Shown in pieces: positions 41,876-49,634 of a DNA stretch of 56,909 nt. Location: contig JAFTCX010000061.1 of assembly GCA_017454485.1 (NCBI GenBank), forward strand, positions 1 through 56,909. Reading direction: 5' to 3'. Below the pieces are notes generated by a model that was not told the DNA's origin, ran no database searches, and saw nothing but the letters and a program-made list of their open reading frames with translations. The position numbers and the translations under genes are program-made. This DNA is from Clostridia bacterium. Lineage in GTDB: Bacteria > Bacillota > Clostridia > Oscillospirales > Acutalibacteraceae. The first letter of the stretch is position 1. The number at the start of each line of letters is the position of its first letter.

Positions 41876-41904
41876 ATTATATCGAAAAACGGCGGCTGCG
41901 TCAA
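41876..41904 (-). promoter_or_regulatory. Promoter of GPH transporter gene
   Basis: Minus strand TTGACG (41904-41899), 17-base spacer and TATAAT (41881-41876). Confidence 0.8.
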
Positions 41905-41960
41905 GGAACCGAAAAATAGAAAAATATGCCTGAAATTGGTCATTGTGTACAAAGCGGACG

Positions 41961-41990
41961 TTGACAAGCGCCACCTCAACGTGGTAGAAT
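41961..41990 (+). promoter_or_regulatory. ispE promoter
   Basis: TTGACA (41961-41966), 18-base spacer and TAGAAT (41985-41990). Confidence 0.75.
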
Positions 41991-42033
41991 AAGGTGTCCA
42001 TCAGATACCCATTTTTTTGAACGGAGCATTTTT

Positions 42034-42903
42034 ATGAAACTGACAATGAAAGCAAACGCCAAGCTCAATTTGATGCTTGACATTTTATCGACGCTGCCGA
42101 ACGGCTATCATGAGCTGTTCATGGTCATGCAGTCGGTCGACCTCGCGGACGAAGTGACTGTTGCACTGACCGACGGCGACAAGATCACGCTCACCTGCAG
42201 CGATCCGCATCTTCCGACCGACGAGCGAAACCTCGCATACAAGGCGGCCGTCGCGTTTTTTGAACATTTCGACTTGCCGCAGCAGGGGCTTTCGATCCAC
42301 ATTGAAAAGCACATTCCCCAGGCGGCCGGGCTTGCCGGCGGCAGCGCGGATGCGGCTGCGGTGCTGCGCGCGCTGTTTGTGCTGTTTCAAAAAACGCCCG
42401 ATGTGCGCACAATCGCCGCGCTGGGCGCAAAAATCGGCTCCGACGTGCCGTTTTGTGCGCTCGGCGGTCTGATGCTCGCCCAGCACACCGGCACGCTCCT
42501 TTCGTTTTTGCCGGCGTTGCCGATCGGCACCTTCGTGCTTGTGACGCCGGAGCATCCGGTTTCGACCGCCGCAGCATACGCTGCGTTTGACACGGCCGGC
42601 CGGGTGCGTCATCCCGACCGCCGCGGTATGCTGGAAAGCATTTTGAACGGCGATGCTGACGGCGTTTGTGCGCGCGTGAACAATGTGTTCGAACAGTTCA
42701 TCGACGTGCCGGAGCGTGTGCAGATCAAAGCTGTGATGCGTGCGCACGGCGCAAAAGCGAGCTGTATGAGCGGCAGCGGACCGACGGTGTTCGGCGTGTT
42801 TGAAACCGACGAAGCGGCGCAGGCCGCTGCAGAAGCGTTGAAACGCGAGTTTCAAAATGTGTTTGTCTGCCGCGCGGCAGAGCAGGGGATTGAAATAATT
42901 TGA
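42034..42903 (+). CDS. ispE: 4-diphosphocytidyl-2-C-methyl-D-erythritol kinase
   Basis: GHMP kinase of the MEP isoprenoid pathway, 289 aa. Substrate-binding start KANAKLNLMLDILSTLPNGYHE; ATP-binding glycine loop IPQAAGLAGGSADAAAVLRA; C-terminal SCMSGSGPTVFGVF. All three GHMP motifs are intact. Single gene between a promoter and a terminator. Confidence 0.96.
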   Translation: MKLTMKANAKLNLMLDILSTLPNGYHELFMVMQSVDLADEVTVALTDGDKITLTCSDPHLPTDERNLAYKAAVAFFEHFDLPQQGLSIHIEKHIPQAAGLAGGSADAAAVLRALFVLFQKTPDVRTIAALGAKIGSDVPFCALGGLMLAQHTGTLLSFLPALPIGTFVLVTPEHPVSTAAAYAAFDTAGRVRHPDRRGMLESILNGDADGVCARVNNVFEQFIDVPERVQIKAVMRAHGAKASCMSGSGPTVFGVFETDEAAQAAAEALKREFQNVFVCRAAEQGIEII

Positions 42904-42908
42904 ATCCG

Positions 42909-42955
42909 AAGAAGAACCCCGGCTGTGGAGAAATGTTCCGCAGCCGGGGTGATTT
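42909..42955. terminator. Terminator between convergent ispE and giant gene
   Basis: ACCCCGGCTGTGG and CCGCAGCCGGGGT form a strong stem followed by GATTTTT on the plus strand. Confidence 0.85.
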
Positions 42956-42968
42956 TTATGTTTTGCGG

Positions 42969-45900
42969 TTATCTTGCCTGAACCGCGTGGATGATCATGT
43001 GGATGAACGCCACGATCCAGCCGATGACCGGGGTGTTCTCCCATTTTTCGTTGATATCGCACCAGGAGCAGCGGCGCGGTGTGGTGGGCGTTGTGCCGCC
43101 GTTGCCGGAATCGTCCGTGGTGGGCTGATCGGTCGGGGTTTCCTCTTCGGGTTCGGTCACAGGGGCGCCGGTCGTCGTCATTGTGCCGAAGCCGCCGCTG
43201 CCCGTGCCGTCGAAGTAGTTGAACTTGCCGTAGGATTTGCCTGTGCCGTCGTCGCCGCTGTAGTTGACAGTCAGCTCATACGCGCCGTCGGTGAAGTGGG
43301 ACGTAAACGCAACCTTGCCCTCACTGTCGGTGACGCCCTCTTCGCTCATGTCGTTGCCGGTCAGGCGGACCTTTGCGCCGGAGAGTGCGACGCCTTTGTC
43401 GTTGCGCACATACGCGGTGAACAGCGTGTAGCTTCTGCCGCAGCCGAACGAGCAGGTATAGACATCCCACTGAACGGATTGGTCAAAGACGTGGCCGCTG
43501 GCCGCCTCGTCGCGCACATAGTTGTGATCGACGATCGGAAGCGTCTGTTCGCCCTGAATAAAGCCGCAAACAGAGCATTGCTCATACGCTGCGTAGCCGG
43601 GTTCGCTGCAGGTCGGCTCCTTGCCGTCCTTTGCAACAAACTTGTGACCCGGTGCGGTGCCGTTGAAGGTTTCGTCGCTCTTTGCGCCGCAAACGCAGCT
43701 CTTGACATAGGTCGGCGGGGTTGTGCAATCGCCCGCGTCAATCATAAACGCATCGGTTGCAACCTCGGTGAATTCATGCGCGGCCGCGTTGCCGTAGGTG
43801 CCGCAGTTGTAGGTGCAGGCAAAGGAATGCGTACCGTCACCGTTGTCCTTGATTTCGCCCTCAAAGATGTGCGCAAGCTGAGCAATCACGACGTCTGCGA
43901 TCTCGTTGTGGCTTTCGTCAAAGTCCTTGCCGCAAACGGAGCAGTGGTAGTGGCCGAGGCTGCCGGGCGCGGTGCAGGACGTTTCCACCGCGGGGATCCA
44001 GGCGCTGTAAGCGTGGCCGGGGGACGGAATGACGTAGGTTTCGATCTCTTGTTTTGCTTCGCTGAAGTACTTGTGGCAGATGGAGCACTGATAATAGGCG
44101 ACGTTGCCGTCGGTTGTGCACGTTTCGGAAACCGCAGCGTGCAGCTCGCCGTAATCGTGGCCGGACGCGGACGCAACGATGGAGGTGACTTCCTCTTTCG
44201 CTTCGTTGAAATACGTTTCGCAGACCGGGCAGTAGTAATACGCAATGTTGCCGTCTTCGGTGCAGGACGCTGCCGTTGCGGGCACAAGCTCGCCGTATTG
44301 GTGGCCGAGCGCTTCGCCGGTGATCACATCGTTCGTGGCGGTTTTATCGCCGTAGGTCGCCGTGTAGGTCGTGTACGGCGCATCCGCGCAGGTTGCAGCG
44401 TGGTCCTCATGCGTCATCTGCGCATCTTCATAGATCACGTGCGCGCCGTCGTTTGCGCAAACCAGCTTGGCCTGCGCCGTTGTGCCGTCCTGTGACCAGA
44501 CAAATTCGCTGAACGCATAGGCGTGGCCGGTGGCGGGTTCACCATCGATGCGGTTCGTATCGGTGTGACCGTCGTAGCTTGCAATGTAATCGGTGTAGCC
44601 CGCCGCTTCGCATTCCGGTGCGTGAACGTCGGGCGTGATCGCCGCGTCGTAATAGGTTACATGGTTTGCATCCTTGCCGCAGACATATTTTGCTTTTGCG
44701 GTTTTGCCGTCTTCTGCCCAGACGAATTCGCTGAACGCGTAGGTGTGGCCGGTGGCCGTGCCTTCGTCCGTTACAGTTTTGCTGTCGGTGTTCGTGCCGT
44801 AGGTCGCCGTGTAAACCGTGTAAGCGTCGTCTTCGCAGGTCGCGGCGGTGAACACGCTGGACATTTCAGCGTCCACTTGCGTCGTGTGGTTCGCGTCGTT
44901 TTCGCAAACGAGGTTCACCTTTGCGGTCTTGTTGTCCGCCGCCCATGTGAAGGAGACGAACTTCCAAGCGTGGTCGGTGGCCGTGCCCGCATCCGTCACG
45001 GTCTTGCTTTCGGTGTGATCACCGTAAGTCGCGGTATATACCGTGTAGGCGTCGGCGGTGCAGGTCGCGGCGGTGAACGCGCTGGACATCGTCGCGTCCA
45101 CCTGTTTCGTGTGGTTCGCGTCGTTTTCGCAAACAAGGTTGACTTTCGCGGTCTTGTTGTCCTCTGCCCAGGTGAAGGAGGCGAACTTCCAAGCGTGGTC
45201 GGTGGCTGTGCCTTCGTCCGTTACAGTCTTGCTGTCGGTGTTCGTGCCGTAAGTCGCGGTGTAAACCGTGTAGGCGTCGTCTTCGCAGGTCGCAGCCGTG
45301 AACGCGCTGGACATCGTCGCGTCTACTTGTGTTGTGTGGTTTCCGTCATTTTTGCAAACGAGGTTGACCTTCGCGGTCGTGTTGTCCGCAGCCCAGGCGA
45401 AGGAGGAGAACTGCCAGTTGTGATCGGTCGCCGTACCTTCGTCCGTCACGGTCTTGCTGTCGGTGTTTGTGCCGTAGGTCGCGGTGTAGACCGTGTAAGC
45501 GTCGTCGGTGCAGGTCGCAGCCGTGAACGCGCTGGACATCGTTGCATCCACCTGCTTCGTGTGGCTCGCTTCGTTTCCGCAAACGAGGTTGACCTTTGCG
45601 GTCTTGTTGTCCGCCGCCCATTCGAAGGAGACGAACTTCCAAGCGTGGTCGGTGGCTGTGCCTGCATCCGTCACAGTCTTGCTTTCGGTGTTCGTGCCGT
45701 AAGTCGCGGTGTAAACCGTGTAGGCGTCGTCGTCACAGGTCGCGGCGGTAAACGCGCTGGACATCGTCGCATCTACCTGCGTCGTGTGGCTGTTGTCATG
45801 GCCGCAGACGAGGTTCACTTGCGCGGTCGTGTTATCCGCAGCCCAAGCGAAGGAATCAAACCGCCAATCGTGCTCGAGGGCCGTGCCGGTATAGATGATC

Positions 45901-48557
45901 TGGGTCGTTGTGGTGTAGGTCGTGCCGTTATTCACAACGCTTGCGGTATAGACGGTGTAGCCGTCATGCTCGCAAACTGCGGCCGTATCAGCCGAGGTGA
46001 CCGTCACTTCCGGTGTGATCGTATGATCGCAGCCGTCGCACTTGAACGTTGCAGTGATCTTGTTGTCCGCCGTCCAGGTGCCCCAGGTGGGTTCGCCGGT
46101 GTAGGTGTGCGCGGTGATGGCGTTTGTGGCGTTGCAGTTTGCGCACTTGTTCCAGTGGTTATTATCGTCATATTGCGGAACGGTAAACTCGTGTGCGCCG
46201 GTCGCTTCAACCTCTTGGGTGTAGGTCGCGCCGCAGCCGTCCGTTTGGCAGGTATAGGTCTTCACGCCTGTGGTGGCGCAGCCGGGTTGCACGGTCACTT
46301 CGCCGCTGTTCCAGTTATGCGTCACAGCGCCGCCGTAGGTGCCGCAGCCGTTTTTGCAAAGGAAGGAGTGCGTTGCGTTTTGGCCGTTGCCGTCGCTTCT
46401 GACCGCGCCGGTGAAGTCGTGGCCACCCTCGGTGTCCACTGCGCCGTAGCTTTCGCCGCAGGTGGCGCAGGTTGCCCGTTTGGTGCAGGTCGCCGTGCCG
46501 CCGGAGCAGTCTTCCACACCGACGTTGACTTCCAGCTTGCCGCCGATCTTACCAGCCAAAATGCTGACCGTGGACTCGGTTTTGCCAAAGCTGAACGTGT
46601 AATCCGTGTCTTTCACCAGTGTCGTGCTGCCCGCCTTGACCGTGATGTTGTTCGTCAGGTGGTGATCTACTATGGGAGTCACTTTGATTGTAATTGCCGC
46701 CGCACCGTTCACGTTGGGCTGGTCGCCCGTTGTGTTGTCAGCGTAGTCAATCGTATAATTATCGCGGGTCCAGTTGGCGTAAAGCTGGATGGCCTTGTTC
46801 GTGCCGAGCTGGTTATACAAATTACTGCTCGTGAACGCGCCGTTTTTGTCAATAAACTGGACACCGGCGCCGCTCGGTCTTTCGTAATAGCCCTGGAAAG
46901 TATAGCCCACGCGGGTGGGAATGACGACAGAGGGCAAAGACGTTGCGCAGGCACTGTCGCTGTAGTAGCCGTTCTGCTGGTATTTATAATAGACCGTATC
47001 TGTGCCGCCGGTGCCATTGATTTTGTCGAGCGTGGCGGTGATTACATGCGGTGTCCACTGCGCCGTCATGGACGGTGAACCGAATTTTCCGGTCAGGGAC
47101 GTGTCCTTTGCGTAGGTTGTGGATGCAGACCAGTTGCCGACGTTTGCGGTCGGTTTCCAGCCGGAGAAGTCATAACCCGTCTTGGTGGAGCCGGGGAGCT
47201 TTGCTGTGCTTTCAATGTTATAGGTGGTGTTGCTGACTGCGCTGCCGCCGTCGGTGTCATAGGTGATGGTGTAATTTGTAGGCGTATAATAAGCGTATAG
47301 TTCGCCGGCAGCAAAGTCTGCAACATGAGCTGAGGTCCCATTCGCGTTGATATATTTGGTTCCTGCGCCGTTTGTGCCGGAATAGTAACCCTGAAAATCG
47401 TAGGCGGTCTTTGTGGGAGGCGTAATGGTCGGCATAGCGTTACCAACCGTCACGTTATACACGGTTGAAGTGGAAGAAGCAGGGGTTGAAGCATCCATCT
47501 GATTCAGGAAGGCCGCAGAAGTCGTGAACGGCGCAATCTTGCTGTCTTCATGCGCAAGACTGTAAAGGACAAAGCCGTTGCCGCCCGCCGTGCCGTGGCT
47601 GCCGCCACTGCCGCCGCTGGCGTTGCCATCAGACCAACCGCCGACGCTTCCGCCTTGACTTCCGGAGAGGCCGTTATCATTTCCGCCGCTGCCACCGTAG
47701 CCGATGGGGCACTGGCGTCCGGAACTCTTCCATCTGACGCCGCCAGAGGCGCCGCCGCCGCCACCGCCGCCCCCATAGCCGCCGCCGCCAACATTAGCGC
47801 CGGAAGAACCGGCACCACCGCCGCCACCGCCGCCGCCGCCGGAGGCATTATAGTTGAAACTCCAACCAGAACCGCTGTCATCGGCGCCGGAACCGCCGCT
47901 GCCGCCGCTGCCTCTTGCTCCGCCAGCGCCGCCCACTGCGTTCAACGAAATTGACGCGCCAAAGTATACGTTACCGCCTGCGCCGCCGTTGCCGCCCGTG
48001 CTTCCGCTTTTACCAGCGTTTGATTTGTGGTCATCTCTTTCGTCAACATCCTCGTCAGCATAAGCTTCAGTGGTTCCGCCGCCTGCGCCGCCTGCGCCGC
48101 CGTTGCCGCCGATGCCTGCGCCGCCGCCGCCGGCTCCTGTTCCGCCGGCACCGCCGGTTCCGCCGCGCCATCTTTCGCTGGATATGTTCACATAGCCATT
48201 CGAACCGTTGCCGCCGTTGCTGGCGCTGCCGCCGGCACCACCGTAAACGTTCAAAGTGCCGCTGCCGACAACGATTAAAGCTGATGATGTGGGAACATAA
48301 ATGCCGGACTTACCGCCCTGATTGGCTGAGCCCGCGCCGCCGTACACCGTCAGGGTGACACCGGCGGGAATGTGGATCGTTGCAACAGAATTGTTCGCAA
48401 CCACCAGACCGTTCTGGCCGGTTCCGGCGTTGATCGTCGTATTGCTCGAAACCGTGTAGATCGTGTCGTGGGAAAGGGTGCTTCCCGCAGCGGTTGGAAG
48501 GGCAGTCACGGTGACCGCCTGCCCGGCGTTCTTTGTTCCGCCAACATCATTATTCAC
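42969..48557 (-). CDS. Giant secreted repeat protein, C-terminal part (separated by in-frame stop)
   Basis: 1,862 codons. The only possible local start, a GTG at 48557, has no ribosome site, and the frame is open back to 48680 where it meets the TGA ending the N-terminal ORF in the same frame. It is therefore best seen as the body of one gene (42969-49337). In order: glycine-rich segment (about 105-330), InlB/Listeria-Bacteroides-type repeats (about 370-640, e.g. TKTGYDFSGWKP), CxxC units, seven ~75-aa repeats (about 877-1345, AWKFVSFEWAADNKTAKVNL type), more CxxC units (CPVCETYFNEAKEEV), a carboxypeptidase-regulatory-like domain (GVALSGAKVRLTGND), a Thr/Glu linker and the tail CSWC ... GWIVAFIHMIIHAVQAR. 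Likely a cell-surface protein; function unknown. Confidence 0.75.
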   Translation of the reverse strand: MNNDVGGTKNAGQAVTVTALPTAAGSTLSHDTIYTVSSNTTINAGTGQNGLVVANNSVATIHIPAGVTLTVYGGAGSANQGGKSGIYVPTSSALIVVGSGTLNVYGGAGGSASNGGNGSNGYVNISSERWRGGTGGAGGTGAGGGGAGIGGNGGAGGAGGGTTEAYADEDVDERDDHKSNAGKSGSTGGNGGAGGNVYFGASISLNAVGGAGGARGSGGSGGSGADDSGSGWSFNYNASGGGGGGGGGAGSSGANVGGGGYGGGGGGGGASGGVRWKSSGRQCPIGYGGSGGNDNGLSGSQGGSVGGWSDGNASGGSGGSHGTAGGNGFVLYSLAHEDSKIAPFTTSAAFLNQMDASTPASSTSTVYNVTVGNAMPTITPPTKTAYDFQGYYSGTNGAGTKYINANGTSAHVADFAAGELYAYYTPTNYTITYDTDGGSAVSNTTYNIESTAKLPGSTKTGYDFSGWKPTANVGNWSASTTYAKDTSLTGKFGSPSMTAQWTPHVITATLDKINGTGGTDTVYYKYQQNGYYSDSACATSLPSVVIPTRVGYTFQGYYERPSGAGVQFIDKNGAFTSSNLYNQLGTNKAIQLYANWTRDNYTIDYADNTTGDQPNVNGAAAITIKVTPIVDHHLTNNITVKAGSTTLVKDTDYTFSFGKTESTVSILAGKIGGKLEVNVGVEDCSGGTATCTKRATCATCGESYGAVDTEGGHDFTGAVRSDGNGQNATHSFLCKNGCGTYGGAVTHNWNSGEVTVQPGCATTGVKTYTCQTDGCGATYTQEVEATGAHEFTVPQYDDNNHWNKCANCNATNAITAHTYTGEPTWGTWTADNKITATFKCDGCDHTITPEVTVTSADTAAVCEHDGYTVYTASVVNNGTTYTTTTQIIYTGTALEHDWRFDSFAWAADNTTAQVNLVCGHDNSHTTQVDATMSSAFTAATCDDDAYTVYTATYGTNTESKTVTDAGTATDHAWKFVSFEWAADNKTAKVNLVCGNEASHTKQVDATMSSAFTAATCTDDAYTVYTATYGTNTDSKTVTDEGTATDHNWQFSSFAWAADNTTAKVNLVCKNDGNHTTQVDATMSSAFTAATCEDDAYTVYTATYGTNTDSKTVTDEGTATDHAWKFASFTWAEDNKTAKVNLVCENDANHTKQVDATMSSAFTAATCTADAYTVYTATYGDHTESKTVTDAGTATDHAWKFVSFTWAADNKTAKVNLVCENDANHTTQVDAEMSSVFTAATCEDDAYTVYTATYGTNTDSKTVTDEGTATGHTYAFSEFVWAEDGKTAKAKYVCGKDANHVTYYDAAITPDVHAPECEAAGYTDYIASYDGHTDTNRIDGEPATGHAYAFSEFVWSQDGTTAQAKLVCANDGAHVIYEDAQMTHEDHAATCADAPYTTYTATYGDKTATNDVITGEALGHQYGELVPATAASCTEDGNIAYYYCPVCETYFNEAKEEVTSIVASASGHDYGELHAAVSETCTTDGNVAYYQCSICHKYFSEAKQEIETYVIPSPGHAYSAWIPAVETSCTAPGSLGHYHCSVCGKDFDESHNEIADVVIAQLAHIFEGEIKDNGDGTHSFACTYNCGTYGNAAAHEFTEVATDAFMIDAGDCTTPPTYVKSCVCGAKSDETFNGTAPGHKFVAKDGKEPTCSEPGYAAYEQCSVCGFIQGEQTLPIVDHNYVRDEAASGHVFDQSVQWDVYTCSFGCGRSYTLFTAYVRNDKGVALSGAKVRLTGNDMSEEGVTDSEGKVAFTSHFTDGAYELTVNYSGDDGTGKSYGKFNYFDGTGSGGFGTMTTTGAPVTEPEEETPTDQPTTDDSGNGGTTPTTPRRCSWCDINEKWENTPVIGWIVAFIHMIIHAVQAR
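44525..45925 (-). repeat. 225-bp direct repeats within giant gene (seven 75-aa units)
   Basis: Start points of the recurring GAAGGAG...GAACT segment lie near 44950, 45175, 45400, 45625 and 45850, an exact 225-base step; two more diverged units lie toward 44525. The units encode HxWxFxSFxWAxDNxTAxVNLVC, then MSSAFTAATC and YTVYTATYG. High nucleotide identity makes recombination or misassembly possible here. Confidence 0.9.
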
Positions 48558-48680
48558 ATAACTGCCGTTGGATTGCCTCGTCCAATTTCCGGCGAATGCA
48601 TTTATGCTTTGTCCGTACCCGGAGCCCGAATTGTTCAGGTTATTCCAAGCGTAAATGTGAGTGGAATAACTTCCGCCTTC

Positions 48681-49337
48681 TCAGTGGTGATCGCTGTAGG
48701 GAACATAATACCTGTAGTTATAGGACTGACCGTTTACAGAATAGGAGCCGCGAACGCCGTCGTACCAGATCAGATCGTCCTGACCATTGTAAGAGGACCA
48801 GGTCGGGAACTGCATGGTCTGAACGGGGTAGTGGCTGGTGACCTGCGCGTAGACATAGTAGCCCCGCTTTGCGTCCCGCACATAGGTCGCACGGTCGATA
48901 GAGGGCGTTTGATTGATGGTATAAGAAGTTCCCGCAAAGCTACTCCACGAAGTGCCATTGCCCTCTCCGTAAACATGGGTGATATAAGTGCCGCCCTCAT
49001 TGTTGTGATCGCTGAGCGGAAAAGTTACAGCATAGTTATAATAGTGACCGCCAAGATTCCAATCTCCGCGCCAGCCGGTATACCAAATCAAATCATCCTG
49101 ACCATTTGCGTTCGTCCAAGTTGGAAACTGAACCTTGGTCAGGTTATTATTGCTGTTATAGGTGTACACAGCGACCGTGCCGCCGCTATCATAAACCTCT
49201 ACACAAATTGAACTATCGCAAACAAGCAAAACTGCGTCTGCTTTCACAGGTGCAACGAACACCCACGCGCTCATGACCATCAGCACAGTCATCAGCACAG
49301 CGAGCGGTCGCCGCAGGTTGATTGATTTGTGTTTCAT
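48681..49337 (-). CDS. Giant secreted repeat protein, N-terminal part ending at in-frame TGA
   Basis: 218 codons. Signal peptide (LMTVLMVMSAWVFVAPVKA), then two GBS Bsp-like repeats: VQFPTWTNANGQDDLIWYTG and MQFPTWSSYNGQDDLIWYDG. Repeat 1 continues SDHNNEGGTYITHVY; repeat 2 reads SDHH, then TGA (48683-48681), then EGGSYSTHIYA in the same frame. The stop thus replaces a conserved Asn/Asp position in the middle of the second repeat. ATG at 49337 follows aaggagg and a promoter. As it stands, translation would yield a short secreted fragment without the C-terminal tail. A sequencing error, a recent nonsense mutation or readthrough are all possible. Confidence 0.85.
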   Translation of the reverse strand: MKHKSINLRRPLAVLMTVLMVMSAWVFVAPVKADAVLLVCDSSICVEVYDSGGTVAVYTYNSNNNLTKVQFPTWTNANGQDDLIWYTGWRGDWNLGGHYYNYAVTFPLSDHNNEGGTYITHVYGEGNGTSWSSFAGTSYTINQTPSIDRATYVRDAKRGYYVYAQVTSHYPVQTMQFPTWSSYNGQDDLIWYDGVRGSYSVNGQSYNYRYYVPYSDHH

Positions 49338-49379
49338 AGAAAAAACCCTCCTTATAATTGTATAAATTTATACATATTT

Positions 49380-49408
49380 ATTTTATAACGTTTCGCGCTG
49401 TTTTGCAA
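49380..49408 (-). promoter_or_regulatory. Promoter of minus-strand giant gene
   Basis: Minus strand TTGCAA (49408-49403), 17-base spacer and TAAAAT (49385-49380). Confidence 0.65.
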
Positions 49409-49548
49409 TCGTGCTTTTCAATAAAAAATGTGTGATCGGTTTGTCTATTTTTACAATATACAATTATATATATTCCAAATCGGAATCATCTGCTCTTTTT
49501 TGCACAAAACGGAGCCTGTTTTTTTGTGTATGTTTTCAAAAAAATTGC
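49409..49548. other. AT-rich divergent intergenic region
   Basis: AT-rich, unlike the surrounding genes, between the two giant-gene promoters. It contains a small perfect inverted repeat, ATTCC-aaatc-GGAAT (49472-49486), which could be an operator; this is speculative. No gene was seen. Confidence 0.4.
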
Positions 49549-49577
49549 TTGACGTTTTTGTCTTTTTCATGTAGAAT
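49549..49577 (+). promoter_or_regulatory. Promoter of plus-strand giant gene
   Basis: TTGACG (49549-49554), 17-base spacer and TAGAAT (49572-49577). Confidence 0.75.
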
Positions 49578-49634
49578 AATCATGTAGGAATCTATAACCC
49601 GCAATATAAACATATGTTTGCAGGAGGTATTTTT

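Noticed and set aside
44525-45925. Possible CRISPR array
   Set aside because: The repeat unit is 225 bases, coding and contiguous, with no short repeats separated by unique spacers; no cas genes are nearby.
42900-47078. Long plus-strand open frames (531 and 851 codons)
   Set aside because: Antisense of the repetitive giant gene; their regularity mirrors the 225-bp repeats and they lack domains and start signals.
48681-48683. TGA as selenocysteine or reassigned codon
   Set aside because: The aligned repeat has Asn/Asp here, not Cys; no SECIS-like hairpin was evident, and TGA ends many ordinary genes in the window.
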